A stretch of DNA of 64,000 nucleotides, taken from the NCBI GenBank assembly GCA_016931455.1, contig JAFGES010000060.1, forward strand, positions 1-64,000. Reading direction: 5' to 3'. This document shows, one piece after another, positions 54,500-63,455 of this stretch. Source of the DNA: Desulfobacterales bacterium. GTDB taxonomy: Bacteria; Desulfobacterota; Desulfobacteria; Desulfobacterales; JAHDSC01. Numbering within the stretch: the stretch's first letter is position 1; every line of letters begins with the position of its first letter. Both the position numbers and the translations under genes were made by a program. A model generated the notes under the pieces. The model was not told the origin of the DNA, did not search any database, and worked only from the letters and a program-made list of their open reading frames with translations.

Positions 54500-56260
54500 T
54501 TACCATCTTATTGCGTTAAAAGTACAGGCTGATCGGCATTCGCCACATCGAATACAATTTTCTTCGATGATTTTATAACAACCGTCATCTAAAATCTTGA
54601 TGGCATCCACTGGACATGCTTTGAAACAGAGTCCGCATTTTGTACATTTTACAATATTTATTTCAAATTTAGTCAATACCTTACATACGCCGGCAACACA
54701 GTACTTATTTTTGATGTGATCGATATATTCGTCTTCAAAATATCTAAGCGTGCTCAACAAAGGATTGGGTGCGCTTCGGCCCAATCCACACAAAGAGCTA
54801 GAGGCAATATATTCACCAAGTTCCTTTAACTTTCTTAAATCTTCAAGGCTCCCCCTTCCTTGAGTAATGCCTTCAAGGATTCTGTAAACTTGAACCAGTC
54901 CTTCTCGGCATGGAGCACACTTTCCGCAAGACTCCTCCATTAAAAATTTAGTAAAATATCTTGCTACCTCAACCATACAATCACAATCATCCATCACGAT
55001 CATTCCGCCCGAACCCATGATCGATCCTACGGCTTTCAGCGAATCAAAATCAACGGGCAAATCAAGGTATTCGCTCGGTATACATCCCCCTGAAGGACCT
55101 CCGGTTTGAACGGCTTTGAAAGGTCTATTTTTTACAATTCCACCGCCTATTTCAAAAATAATTTCTCTTAAAGTCGTTCCCATTTCAACTTCAATCAAAC
55201 CTGCATTTCTCACCTTTCCAACTAAGGAAAAAACTTTGGTCCCGGGTGAATCCACGGTCCCCATCTTTTTATAATTTTTTGCACCGTTTAAAATAATATA
55301 GGGAACATTGGCATAAGTTTCGACATTATTTAAAAGTGTAGGTTTACCCCAAAGGCCTTGTTCGGAAGCATGAATATGTTTTTCATGTGGTTCACCGATT
55401 TTTCCTTCAATAGACCGCATCAGTGCGGAAGACTCTCCGCAGACAAAGGCCCCGGCTCCGCGTTTGATTTTGATATCAAACTGGAATCCGGACCCAAAAA
55501 TATTTTCTCCTAATAGTCCCTTTTTACGAGCATCATGGATTCCTTTTTGTAAGTTTCGAACAGCGATAGGGTATTCATCACGCACATAAATAAATCCTTC
55601 ATTAGAACCCACAGCAAAAGCGGCGATGGTCATACCTTCTAAAACAACATGAGGGGTCCCTTCCATAAGACTTCTATCCATAAAAGCACCGGGATCACCT
55701 TCATCGCCATTGCAAATTATGTATTTTGGAGTTTCAAAAGCGTTAAATACATCTTCCCATTTCCGACCGGCAGGAAAACCACCACCACCTCGTCCACGGA
55801 GTCCGGATTTCAAAATTTCATCCACAATATTTTCAGGCTGAAGCGTCAAAGCCTTTTTTAAGCCTGCATACCCGCCCATTGCAATATAGTCGTCTATACT
55901 CTTCGGGTTTATCAGACCATTTGTTCGCAAAATAATTTTTGTTTGTTTTTTATAAAATGGGACTTGATCGGTCCTGATATAGCGTTTCTTGGTTTCGGAA
56001 TCAGTGTATAAAAGCCGTTCGACCAACTCATTCTTTTGGGTCTTTTCAAGAATTTCAAACACATCGGAGGATTTTACTTTTTGATAAAAAATATCTCCGG
56101 GTTTAACCTGAAGAATAGGTCCATTTGCACATAGCCCTTGGCAGCCTGTAAATTTTATATCAAACCAATCGGCTTTTAATTCTAAAAATTTATCATAGAC
56201 CTGTCGACTCTCATAGCCCCGGCAACCGACATCTCCACAAAGCAAAAATAGGGTTTTCAT
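54500..56260 (-). CDS. NuoF/HoxF-like NADH-binding flavoprotein subunit
   Basis: A 586-residue protein with three parts. There is a thioredoxin-like [2Fe-2S] domain (about 1-95; LLCGDVGCRGYESRQ and GCQGLCANGPI). The NuoF core has SGLRGRGGGGFPAGRKWEDV for NADH, CNGDEGDPGAFMDRS for FMN and ESCGKCAPCREGLVQ for a [4Fe-4S] cluster. The C-terminal double ferredoxin has CTKCGLCFKACPVDAI and CIRCGECRSACTFNAI. This layout is that of bifurcating hydrogenase HydB/HndC-type and related diaphorases. With NuoE- and HoxU-like neighbours it forms an NADH:acceptor module for the aldehyde oxidoreductase. The N-terminus overlaps the NuoE-like gene by four bases. Confidence 0.94.
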   Translation of the reverse strand: MKTLFLLCGDVGCRGYESRQVYDKFLELKADWFDIKFTGCQGLCANGPILQVKPGDIFYQKVKSSDVFEILEKTQKNELVERLLYTDSETKKRYIRTDQVPFYKKQTKIILRTNGLINPKSIDDYIAMGGYAGLKKALTLQPENIVDEILKSGLRGRGGGGFPAGRKWEDVFNAFETPKYIICNGDEGDPGAFMDRSLMEGTPHVVLEGMTIAAFAVGSNEGFIYVRDEYPIAVRNLQKGIHDARKKGLLGENIFGSGFQFDIKIKRGAGAFVCGESSALMRSIEGKIGEPHEKHIHASEQGLWGKPTLLNNVETYANVPYIILNGAKNYKKMGTVDSPGTKVFSLVGKVRNAGLIEVEMGTTLREIIFEIGGGIVKNRPFKAVQTGGPSGGCIPSEYLDLPVDFDSLKAVGSIMGSGGMIVMDDCDCMVEVARYFTKFLMEESCGKCAPCREGLVQVYRILEGITQGRGSLEDLRKLKELGEYIASSSLCGLGRSAPNPLLSTLRYFEDEYIDHIKNKYCVAGVCKVLTKFEINIVKCTKCGLCFKACPVDAIKILDDGCYKIIEENCIRCGECRSACTFNAIRW

Positions 56261-56697
56261 TTCTTTCCCCGCAGCATATCAATAATGTTTCTGATTTTTT
56301 TTCGGGTTAGATTTCCATAGATCTTTTCATTGATAGAGACAACCGGTGCCATTGCGCATGCGCCCAGGCAGTTGACCTGTTCTAAAGTAAACATTTGATC
56401 GCTTGTGGTTTCACCGTTTCTGATGCCTAAATAGCTGTTAATCTCATCCACTATATTCTCGGAAGATTTCAGATGGCAAGCAGTTCCATCGCAGACTTTT
56501 ATTAAATATTTTCCTCTCTCTTTAAGTGAAAAGGTTTTATAAAATGTTGCAATTGCATACGTATACGAATAGGCAATGCCTAAATTTCGGCTGATTTCTT
56601 TTAAATTTTCTCTCGATATATACCCTTGAAGACTTTGAATATCCTGCAAGGCCTGAATAACTTCTTCGGATGAGTTATCGTTGTTCCTGTCCAACAT
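56257..56697 (-). CDS. NuoE/HoxE-like [2Fe-2S] subunit
   Basis: A 146-residue thioredoxin-fold protein. The cluster ligands are VCDGTACHLKSS (C-x4-C) and QVNCLGACAMAPVV (C-x3-C). The N-terminal helical part has VIQALQDIQSLQGYISRENL, typical of NuoE. It probably carries electrons beside the NuoF flavin. The gene begins 100 bases after the aldehyde oxidoreductase gene ends, across a strong hairpin. Confidence 0.95.
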   Translation of the reverse strand: MLDRNNDNSSEEVIQALQDIQSLQGYISRENLKEISRNLGIAYSYTYAIATFYKTFSLKERGKYLIKVCDGTACHLKSSENIVDEINSYLGIRNGETTSDQMFTLEQVNCLGACAMAPVVSINEKIYGNLTRKKIRNIIDMLRGKK

Positions 56698-56751
56698 ATC
56701 TAAAATATAGCTCCATATGATGATATCGCTGAAATTTGATTATATTAAAAG

Positions 56752-56784
56752 TTATAAGGGCAGATGTAGAACCTGCCCTTATAA
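56752..56784 (-). terminator. Perfect 12-bp hairpin between the AOR and NuoE-like genes
   Basis: TTATAAGGGCAG (56752-56763) and CTGCCCTTATAA (56773-56784) form a perfect 12-base-pair stem with a nine-base loop. On the transcribed strand CTTTTAATATA follows, so it could stop a share of transcripts after AOR or protect the AOR mRNA end. Confidence 0.7.
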
Positions 56785-56797
56785 AATTATCATAAAA

Positions 56798-58618
56798 TCA
56801 TTCAATAAACTTCACTTTATCTAAACCCAAATCTTCTATCTTTTCTTGAGTCGGTACACCGTTTTCATCCCACCCTCTGGTCTTGTAATAAGCCGGCAGC
56901 ATCTCAAACAGCCGATTTACGTGGCCTTTTGCCGGTCCGGCGGGAATTGGATCGTTTAATAGTCTTGGAGGCAAGGTATCGTCATCTTTAGAAAAGCCAG
57001 CTTTAATGTTAAATAAGCGTTCCAAATTGTATATTCTATCTCCACATTCAAGTATTTTTTCAGCTGTATAATCGACACCGGTAAGGGCGGCAAGCTGAGC
57101 GGCGATTTCTTCTCCACCGAGTCCGAAAGTCGTAAATAAACACACACCGGAAGAATCGATCGCTGCCGTCAAATCTTGGAAAATCTTAAGCCAAACGTCT
57201 TTGCCTTCGATGGCCTGCGGATCGAGTTTTTCCGGAACCCCCAATATTTCCGGTGAGATCAAATACCCACGGACATGGCATCCCCCACGATTAGAGGTCG
57301 CATATTCGAGGCCCATTCCCTGAACCCCGCGAGGATCATAGGCAGGAAGTTCCTGTTTTTTAACAGACATGGACAATTCCGGATGCCCATAAGATTCCGC
57401 AAGACGATAAGAGCCCTCGGCTAACAGGTCACCGATTCCTTCTCTAAAGGCGGTCATTTCAGTTAATTTTACCACTGCATCGGCATTACCGAAGTTTAAA
57501 TCCATTCCAGCTGTTTCCCGCGTGATAACTCCTTTTTCATAAAGTTCCATTGCGCAGCCGATGGTAGATCCCATCGAAATGGTATCAATTCCATTTTCAT
57601 TGCAAATATAGTTAGCTTTTGTAATCGCATCCAAATTATCCACACCACATTGAGCTCCGAAAGCCCAAGCGGTTTCATATTCAGGTCCCTCTCCGAACCC
57701 TGCATAGCGTTTGTCTTTTACTTGTGTAACTCTGCCGCACGCAATGGTACAGCCAAAGCAGGCCTTCTTTTTTATCAGTTGATTTTCATATAATGCTTCA
57801 CCGCTTGTTTTTTCAGCCCCTTCAAAAAAAGACTCCTGAAAGTTACGCGTTGGAAGTGCGCCGCTTTGATTAATAATGTTGACAAGAATTGCTGTTCCAA
57901 GTTTCGGCAACCCTTCTGATGCAACGGGATGTTCGGCAAGTTTTTTACGAACATCTAAAGCAACCTCCCTTACTTTTTCAGCATCCGCCGGCACAACGCC
58001 TCCGCTTCCGAGGACGACAACCGCTTTCAAATTTTTGGAGCCCATTACCGCTCCAACGCCTGATCTGCCTGCAGCCCGGTCTTTATCGCAGATTACACAA
58101 GCGATTTTAGCAAGATTTTCCCCGGCAGGACCAATACAGGCCACTTTTGCCGTCGAAGCGGTTTCACCCATTAAAATATCAGTAGTTTCCCCGGTCAGTT
58201 TGCCCCATACGTGAGATGCGTCTCGAAGAACTGCATTTCCATCTTCAATATATAAATAAACCGGTTTCTGTGATTTCCCTTCGAAAATTATCATATCGAA
58301 ACCTGAATATTTTAATTCCGGACCGAACATGCCACCCGAATTTGAGGCGGCAATCGTATCCGTTAAAGCGCCTTTGGTCACAACTTCATATCGACCGGTC
58401 GATGCTCCCAGGGCACCGGTCATAGGACCTGTGGCAAAAATAAGCTTGTTATCCGGACTTAAAGGTTCTACTTTCGGATTAACTTCTTCAACGAAATAAC
58501 GGCTTCCCAGCCCCCTGCCGCCGATATAATCTTTAGCCCACTGCTCATTAAGTTTTTCTATTTTCACCGTTTCTTTGGTAAGATCAACGCGTAATATTTT
58601 TCCCATCCATCCATACAT
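56798..58618 (-). CDS. Tungsten-type aldehyde:ferredoxin oxidoreductase
   Basis: A 606-residue AOR-family enzyme that interconverts aldehydes and carboxylic acids using a bis-pterin tungsten centre and a [4Fe-4S] cluster. It begins [14 protein letters not shown], with [12 protein letters not shown] and [15 protein letters not shown] in the pterin-binding domain. Cluster ligands are [14 protein letters not shown] (C-x2-C-x3-C) with a later Cys in SSGVCLFT. Catalytic-site surroundings [15 protein letters not shown] and [20 protein letters not shown] are typical. The benzoyl-CoA reductase BamB belongs to the same superfamily but usually has other partners. It follows the ferredoxin gene by three bases. 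Confidence 0.95.
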   Translation of the reverse strand: MYGWMGKILRVDLTKETVKIEKLNEQWAKDYIGGRGLGSRYFVEEVNPKVEPLSPDNKLIFATGPMTGALGASTGRYEVVTKGALTDTIAASNSGGMFGPELKYSGFDMIIFEGKSQKPVYLYIEDGNAVLRDASHVWGKLTGETTDILMGETASTAKVACIGPAGENLAKIACVICDKDRAAGRSGVGAVMGSKNLKAVVVLGSGGVVPADAEKVREVALDVRKKLAEHPVASEGLPKLGTAILVNIINQSGALPTRNFQESFFEGAEKTSGEALYENQLIKKKACFGCTIACGRVTQVKDKRYAGFGEGPEYETAWAFGAQCGVDNLDAITKANYICNENGIDTISMGSTIGCAMELYEKGVITRETAGMDLNFGNADAVVKLTEMTAFREGIGDLLAEGSYRLAESYGHPELSMSVKKQELPAYDPRGVQGMGLEYATSNRGGCHVRGYLISPEILGVPEKLDPQAIEGKDVWLKIFQDLTAAIDSSGVCLFTTFGLGGEEIAAQLAALTGVDYTAEKILECGDRIYNLERLFNIKAGFSKDDDTLPPRLLNDPIPAGPAKGHVNRLFEMLPAYYKTRGWDENGVPTQEKIEDLGLDKVKFIE

Positions 58619-58621
58619 GAC

Positions 58622-59098
58622 TTAGGCCTCCTTTTTGAAGACTTGCTCAAATTTTTCCGACATTACTTTCTTACGTGCCAAGGTTTCCAAATCTGCTCTG
58701 ATCCACTGGATTGCATCCGTTGGACAGAACACGGCACATTCAGGCGTACCTTCACAAACATCACATTTAATAACGGATTTGGTTTCTCGATCATAGGAAA
58801 TGTTACCAAAAGGGCAAGCAGAAACACACATTCTGCAACCGATACATTTCTGGGCATCATATTCAACAACACCCGTATCCGAGTTTTTAGTCAGCGCTTT
58901 TACGACACAAACAGCGGCACAGGCAGGATCTTCACACTGCAGGCACGTTAACGGAACAGAAAATTTCATCGGTGAAGTCAATACTTCAATTCTTGATTTT
59001 GATGGTCGAAACGCCCCTTCATGTTTCAGTGAACATGCAAGCCGACAGGAATGGCAATTGATGCAAAATTCGGGCTGCAAAAGTAGCACCTTATTCAT
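58622..59098 (-). CDS. Four-cluster ferredoxin subunit for AOR
   Basis: A 158-residue polyferredoxin of the HycB/DmsB type. Four Cys groups are visible: FCINCHSCRLAC, LTCLQCEDPACAAVC, KCIGCRMCVSACP and KCDVCEGTPECAVFCP, sixteen Cys for four [4Fe-4S] clusters. It resembles the small subunit of the bacterial AOR complexes (AorA-like). It probably carries electrons between AOR and the NuoEFG-like module. A strong AGGAGG precedes its ATG. Confidence 0.93.
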   Translation of the reverse strand: MNKVLLLQPEFCINCHSCRLACSLKHEGAFRPSKSRIEVLTSPMKFSVPLTCLQCEDPACAAVCVVKALTKNSDTGVVEYDAQKCIGCRMCVSACPFGNISYDRETKSVIKCDVCEGTPECAVFCPTDAIQWIRADLETLARKKVMSEKFEQVFKKEA

Positions 59099-59199
59099 GT
59101 TGTTACCTCCTATATATTATTATTTTATGCCGAAAAAATTACCCATTCAAAAACGATTACCTTTCAAATTTTGTATCTGCTTCCAATGAATCAAAACAA

Positions 59200-59895
59200 T
59201 TACAAGAGCGGAGAGAGTTTAATTTTCGAAAATGAAAAATCAGATAATTCAACAACTAATAATTGATTGATCAAAGCCGGTTCACCCCAAAGATTTTTTA
59301 AAATTTCATCGGCCATAAGGCTGCCGATACAAAAAACGATTTGAGGGGATATTGAAATAAAATTCTTTGCGTTTTCCATTCCACGGTAAATATCGTTCAA
59401 TCGAATACTTTCCCGGGTAATGGTGGTAATCTGCCCATAATCTTCTTGAACTCCACCATGTACGAGAAACGTATCACTAAGTAATAACTTTTCCAATGCA
59501 AAGCGACTTTCATAATTATCTAGGCAATCTGCAATGCCATCAAACTGATATTGAGTAAGGATTTTATAAAAATTTTTTGCCTGTATCGATATATTTAGCG
59601 GGATGATGGTGGTGAGTCCATGAATAGAGGATAACTTCCGACACGCAGCTTCGACTTTATATTGATTTAGATTATCAATAGTATAGAGAATCTGTCGGTT
59701 TAAATCGGGTTTATCAATCTTTTTTTTATCAATAATGATGAGTTTGCCGATGCCTGCGCGAACTAAAATTTCGGCAACAACACAACCAAGCCCTCCCATA
59801 CCCGCTACAAGAATGGAACTTTCAGATAAAATACTTTGCTTTTTTTCTTTCCAAAATGCGACATTTCTTGAGAAAATGTCGTCAAAAATCTTCAC
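59200..59895 (-). CDS. E1-like adenylyltransferase (MoeB/ThiF/HesA family)
   Basis: A 231-residue activating enzyme for a small sulfur carrier. The nucleotide loop is ILVAGMGGLGCVVAEILVRA, followed by IIIDKKKIDKPDLNRQILY and IADCLDNYESRFALEKL. The two CxxC pairs that hold zinc in MoeB are absent. It adenylates the C-terminal glycine of the preceding MoaD-like protein, with which it overlaps by four bases, and so most likely serves tungstopterin synthesis for AOR. Confidence 0.88.
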   Translation of the reverse strand: MKIFDDIFSRNVAFWKEKKQSILSESSILVAGMGGLGCVVAEILVRAGIGKLIIIDKKKIDKPDLNRQILYTIDNLNQYKVEAACRKLSSIHGLTTIIPLNISIQAKNFYKILTQYQFDGIADCLDNYESRFALEKLLLSDTFLVHGGVQEDYGQITTITRESIRLNDIYRGMENAKNFISISPQIVFCIGSLMADEILKNLWGEPALINQLLVVELSDFSFSKIKLSPLL

Positions 59896-60170
59896 CCCCC
59901 ACCCCCTGGTGGAAAAAGAGAAACAATGTCATTTGCGTGAACTAAAGTTTTTGTGCTTTTCAGATGAAGAATATTTTTACCATTTACCAGTATCATCGTT
60001 CCGGGTATGAGTTTTCCATCTCTGTCAAAAAGTTTATGAAGAAATTTTTTCGAAATTTTTTCTTCACATTTTTCCAGCAGCTGCAAAACATCAATCTCAT
60101 TTGAACTCATTTTTAATTGGCGGGTTTTTAATTCAACGCGTAAGGTGGTATAGAAGTCGACGGTTATCAT
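59892..60170 (-). CDS. MoaD/ThiS-like sulfur carrier
   Basis: A 92-residue ubiquitin-like carrier. It ends DIVSLFPPGGGG, the C-terminal Gly-Gly needed for adenylation and thiocarboxylation. ATG at 60170 (MITVDFYTTL) is preferred over the TTG three codons upstream. With the E1-like enzyme it probably inserts dithiolene sulfur into the pterin cofactor of AOR. It appears to be the first gene of the AOR unit. Confidence 0.88.
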   Translation of the reverse strand: MITVDFYTTLRVELKTRQLKMSSNEIDVLQLLEKCEEKISKKFLHKLFDRDGKLIPGTMILVNGKNILHLKSTKTLVHANDIVSLFPPGGGG

Positions 60171-60343
60171 TTTTTCCAAGCATTAAAAAAAGTAAAAAGA
60201 CAATCAACTTTCAATTGCTTATGATCGTAGCACCTCATTGATAAAAGGAACCATAAGTTTTTTTATTTAGATTATATTTGATTCGATGTCAAACGCTAAT
60301 ATACTAATTTTGATGAGAATTTATTTGAAAATCATCATTTTTT

Positions 60344-61528
60344 TCAGGCTTCATCCGCCATTTCCAACTTGCCGCAAGATCTGCGATCAATTATTTGGCA
60401 GCTTTTTAAAAGAAAACCTGCGACTAGAGCAATCAAACCACTGATGATAAATAAATTAAATGAACCCAAACGCTCATAAAAATAACCATTAAAGAAAAAT
60501 CCGACCATCATACCAAGCCCGTAAGTTAGAGCATTATTGATTGCCTGCCCCAATGTTTTGGCCTCTTTCGGTGTTAAATGGTCCATATAGAGGATGGCGG
60601 CCATATGAAAAGTTCCATAAGTGACGGCATGAAAAAATTGTGAAAACAGGATGGCCATCGGAGATCTAACAAAATAGAGAATAAACCATCTCAATGATGC
60701 TACGATAAACGAAAAAATCAAAACATTTTCCAAAGCAAATCGCTTAAATATGGCGTCGGATCTCAGCATAACCAGAATTTCGGCAATAGATGCCAATGCC
60801 CAAGCAAATCCAATGAATGTATTTCCATAACCTAAATTTTCAAGATGGATCGAAAAGAATCCATAATAAGTTCCATGACTCACCAGCATTAAAAAAGCAC
60901 AAAACAAAAAAACAAGGACGCGTTTTTCAAAAAAAAATTTTGCTTTTGGAATAAAAGTTTTTCTTTCTTTAGGATCAATGCCAGGAATTTTAAAAGACAG
61001 AATGGCTTGAAGGCAAGATCCAATGAAAATAAACGCAAGGATTATCTCAACGGAAGAAAGGTCTATTATTTTACCAACCACGATCACAGTCAGAATAAAA
61101 CTGATGGAACCCCATGCTCGAATTCTGCCGTAACTTTTCTTTTTATTTCCCAATAAATCCATAGTAAATGCTTCCAGGAAGGAAATGATCGGGGCGTAAA
61201 ACACTGCATAAAAAAAAGTAATGATCAGCATCAGTTCAAAATCGATCGTATAAAGATAAAGCACCCAAATCGTTGTGCTGATAATGCTGCAAAATATGTA
61301 TATCGATCTTCTCATCTGAAAGCGATCTGCCAAAATCCCCCAGATTAAAGGAAAAAGAACCATTGCAAATGATCTTAGAGAAGAGAGAATGCCGATTTGA
61401 AAACCACTAAAACCAAGATGGTAGCAATATAAATTAAAATAGGGCAAAAAAATACCTAGTGCCCCAAAGTATAAAAAGTACTGGGAGCTGATTACAAATC
61501 TAAATGAGAATTTATGCTCTTTATCCAT
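60344..61528 (-). CDS. MFS transporter (LacY/HcaT-like branch)
   Basis: A 394-residue permease with twelve predicted transmembrane segments. Signs of the MFS_1-like group are FGALGIFLPYFNLYCYHLGF, ILSSLRSFAMVLFPLIWGIL with ADRFQMRRS after it, and YGRIRAWGSISFILTVIVVG in the middle. Relatives carry 3-phenylpropionate or sugars. Next to AOR it might import an aromatic or carboxylic acid, but this is only a guess. A 164-base gap separates it from the MoaD-like gene. Confidence 0.88.
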   Translation of the reverse strand: MDKEHKFSFRFVISSQYFLYFGALGIFLPYFNLYCYHLGFSGFQIGILSSLRSFAMVLFPLIWGILADRFQMRRSIYIFCSIISTTIWVLYLYTIDFELMLIITFFYAVFYAPIISFLEAFTMDLLGNKKKSYGRIRAWGSISFILTVIVVGKIIDLSSVEIILAFIFIGSCLQAILSFKIPGIDPKERKTFIPKAKFFFEKRVLVFLFCAFLMLVSHGTYYGFFSIHLENLGYGNTFIGFAWALASIAEILVMLRSDAIFKRFALENVLIFSFIVASLRWFILYFVRSPMAILFSQFFHAVTYGTFHMAAILYMDHLTPKEAKTLGQAINNALTYGLGMMVGFFFNGYFYERLGSFNLFIISGLIALVAGFLLKSCQIIDRRSCGKLEMADEA

Positions 61529-61669
61529 TGCCGTTTATTAAGGCATCCGTATACAAAACGCAATTCTTAATTCAGGATGTTTTTATTCTGTCATATATAA
61601 ATAAAAATTATATCAAATACTTAAAAGTTGAAAACCTCTTTCCTGAAACCTTTTTTCTCATAAAACAGC

Positions 61670-61698
61670 TTGACTGAAATTCTCTTACCGGCTATAAA
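61670..61698 (+). promoter_or_regulatory. Sigma-70-type promoter of the riboswitch transcript
   Basis: TTGACT (61670-61675), a 17-base spacer and TATAAA (61693-61698) form a strong promoter. Transcription should start near 61705, just ahead of the fluoride aptamer. The rest of the gap back to 61529 shows no feature apart from space for the MFS promoter. Confidence 0.8.
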
Positions 61699-61711
61699 AT
61701 ACAATTTATTT

Positions 61712-61764
61712 GGCAATGAAGTCTGCCATGAACTGTCCTTTTGAAGGACTGATGACTTCTACCT
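61712..61764 (+). promoter_or_regulatory. Fluoride riboswitch aptamer (crcB motif)
   Basis: The sequence has the conserved order of the fluoride aptamer: GGCAATGAAGTC, TGCCATGAAC, a GTCC/GGAC stem, CTGATGACTTCTACC. GAAGTC pairs with GACTTC, and GGCA with TGCC, leaving the known pseudoknot loops. It precedes a switchable terminator and an antiporter gene, and associated antiporters are known members of the fluoride-resistance set. Confidence 0.93.
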
Positions 61765-61775
61765 TGAAACATTTA

Positions 61776-61826
61776 GGGGTAGAAGCGCATATATCTACCC
61801 CACCTGACCGAAAGGTGGGTTTTTTT
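61776..61826 (+). terminator. Riboswitch expression platform: antiterminator and terminator
   Basis: GGGGTAGA (61776-61783) pairs with TCTACCCC (61794-61801). CCCACCT (61799-61805) pairs with AGGTGGG (61813-61819) ahead of seven T. The stems share 61799-61801, so they exclude each other. TCTACC at the end of the aptamer (61758-61763) can also pair with GGTAGA. Fluoride binding should free GGGGTAGA to form the antiterminator and let transcription continue. Confidence 0.85.
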
Positions 61827-61832
61827 ATTTAG

Positions 61833-61876
61833 ATGCCCTGAGAGTTCGCCACCTATCAGGGTATTTTTATTTTTTC
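61833..61876 (+). terminator. Second terminator-like hairpin before the antiporter
   Basis: ATGCCCTGA (61833-61841) pairs with TCAGGGTAT (61856-61864), and TTTTATTTTTT follows, ending close to the GGAGG of the antiporter gene. It lies after the riboswitch terminator and may be a backup terminator or hide the ribosome site. Confidence 0.7.
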
Positions 61877-61887
61877 GGAGGCTTTTT

Positions 61888-63372
61888 ATGGCAATAAGCA
61901 TCGCATTGATTATTCTTCTGGGATTGTTCGGTGGTTACCTATTTTCTCTGTTGAAACTGCCGGGCCTGGTGGGGATGCTGCTCATGGGCGTACTCACCGG
62001 GCCTTATATCCTGAATCTCATATCCCCGGAGATGATGACCGTGTCCGGGGATTTTCGAAAAATCGCTCTTATCGTAATCCTGCTTCGCGCCGGCTTTGAA
62101 TTGCGCCGTGATACCCTCAATCGAGTCGGAAGGGCTGCATTAATCATGAGCGCCGTACCGGCGGTTTTCGAGATTGTCGGTGTTATGCTGGTGGCACCCC
62201 GCCTACTGGGTATGACCTATCTGGAGGCCGCCCTCCTCGGCGCCATTCTCGGAGCTGTTTCTCCAGCGGTGGTTGTACCCCTAATGATTGATTTCATGGA
62301 CCGTAGCCGCGGTACGAAAAAAGGCATCCCCACTCTTATCCTGGGAGCTTCATCCCTGGATGATGTCTTTGTCATTGTACTTTTTACGGTCTTTTTGGGC
62401 ATGATCGGAGTCGCGGAAGTCAATCCCTGGGCAAAACTTGCCGAAATTCCCCTTAGCATTATACTGGGGATCGGAGCAGGTTTAATTCCCGGCTACCTTC
62501 TCTACCGCCTCTTCACCAGATTCGATTGGCGTCCGCCAAAGCGGACAATCATGGTTGTGGGGACAGCCATCTTGCTGACTTGGGTGGAACAAACTCTGGA
62601 ACATCGTGTTCCCATTGCAAGTTTGCTGGGTGTCATGGCTATCGGATTCGTCATCCTTGAAAAATCAGAGGCCATCGCCCATATTATTTCACAAAAACTC
62701 AAGAAGCTCTGGGTTTTTGCCGAGCTCCTTCTTTTTGTTCTCGTGGGGGCCCAGGTGAATATCCAGGTTGCCTGGAAGGCGGGACTGGCGGGTATCGTAG
62801 TTATTGCTACGGGCCTTCTGTTCAGAAGCATAGGAACCTATATCTCCCTGTTCGGCACTGACTTTACCGTAAAAGAAAAACTCTTTTGCGTAGTGGCCTA
62901 TATACCCAAGGCCACGGTCCAGGCCGCCATCGGTGCCGTGCCCCTATCCGCCGGGGTGGCTTCAGGTGAAGTCATTCTGGCCGTGGCCGTGCTCTCCATC
63001 CTGCTAACTGCTCCTATCGGCGCCGTGGGCATCATGGTCTTGGGCGAAAGGATACTGGATCAAGGGGAACGTTCTCCCTATCTGTTTAAGGAACTCAGGG
63101 AAAATATGGGGCTTCCTCGGGTGGGCGAACGAATCAGAAGCAAGAAATTCGATACCATCTGGAAGGTAATCGAAGAGAAAGAGACATGGATCGAGCTCCC
63201 GCATACAGCCGGTATAGTGAAACAGGATACTCAACTCGTGCCTGCTATCTTTCTGCGGTACTGGATGGAGGATACGAGCCATGGGCCCGGTACCGGAAAG
63301 ACCCTTTCTTATCGTTACAGCCGGATGGACCACCCCTTTGATCGTGACTGGGAAATCCTTTACGATTGGTAA
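61888..63372 (+). CDS. CPA-family cation/proton antiporter with soluble C-terminus
   Basis: A 494-residue Na+/H+-antiporter-like protein with about twelve transmembrane segments in residues 1-395 (for example LLMGVLTGPYILNLI and the unwound-helix region AILGAVSPAVVVPLM). LGASSLDDVFVIVLF contains the paired Asp residues of the CPA ion site. The last 100 residues are soluble (RSKKFDTIWKVIEEKETWIE and onward) and not usual for the family. Control by a fluoride riboswitch suggests a role in fluoride or associated proton/cation homeostasis. GGAGG precedes the ATG by nine bases. Confidence 0.9.
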   Translation: MAISIALIILLGLFGGYLFSLLKLPGLVGMLLMGVLTGPYILNLISPEMMTVSGDFRKIALIVILLRAGFELRRDTLNRVGRAALIMSAVPAVFEIVGVMLVAPRLLGMTYLEAALLGAILGAVSPAVVVPLMIDFMDRSRGTKKGIPTLILGASSLDDVFVIVLFTVFLGMIGVAEVNPWAKLAEIPLSIILGIGAGLIPGYLLYRLFTRFDWRPPKRTIMVVGTAILLTWVEQTLEHRVPIASLLGVMAIGFVILEKSEAIAHIISQKLKKLWVFAELLLFVLVGAQVNIQVAWKAGLAGIVVIATGLLFRSIGTYISLFGTDFTVKEKLFCVVAYIPKATVQAAIGAVPLSAGVASGEVILAVAVLSILLTAPIGAVGIMVLGERILDQGERSPYLFKELRENMGLPRVGERIRSKKFDTIWKVIEEKETWIELPHTAGIVKQDTQLVPAIFLRYWMEDTSHGPGTGKTLSYRYSRMDHPFDRDWEILYDW

Positions 63373-63455
63373 GAACGGAATGAAGCATCATTCATGGTTT
63401 GTACGTCAGATGGCATACACCGCAATATTCATGGTGCCAATTGTTCATCCTTTAT

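Noticed and set aside
53537-59098. Benzoyl-CoA reductase class II (Bam) cluster
   Set aside because: AOR, ferredoxin and NuoEFG-like proteins recall BamBC/GHI, but the AOR is of general aldehyde-oxidoreductase type and BamDEF-like heterodisulfide-reductase subunits are missing.
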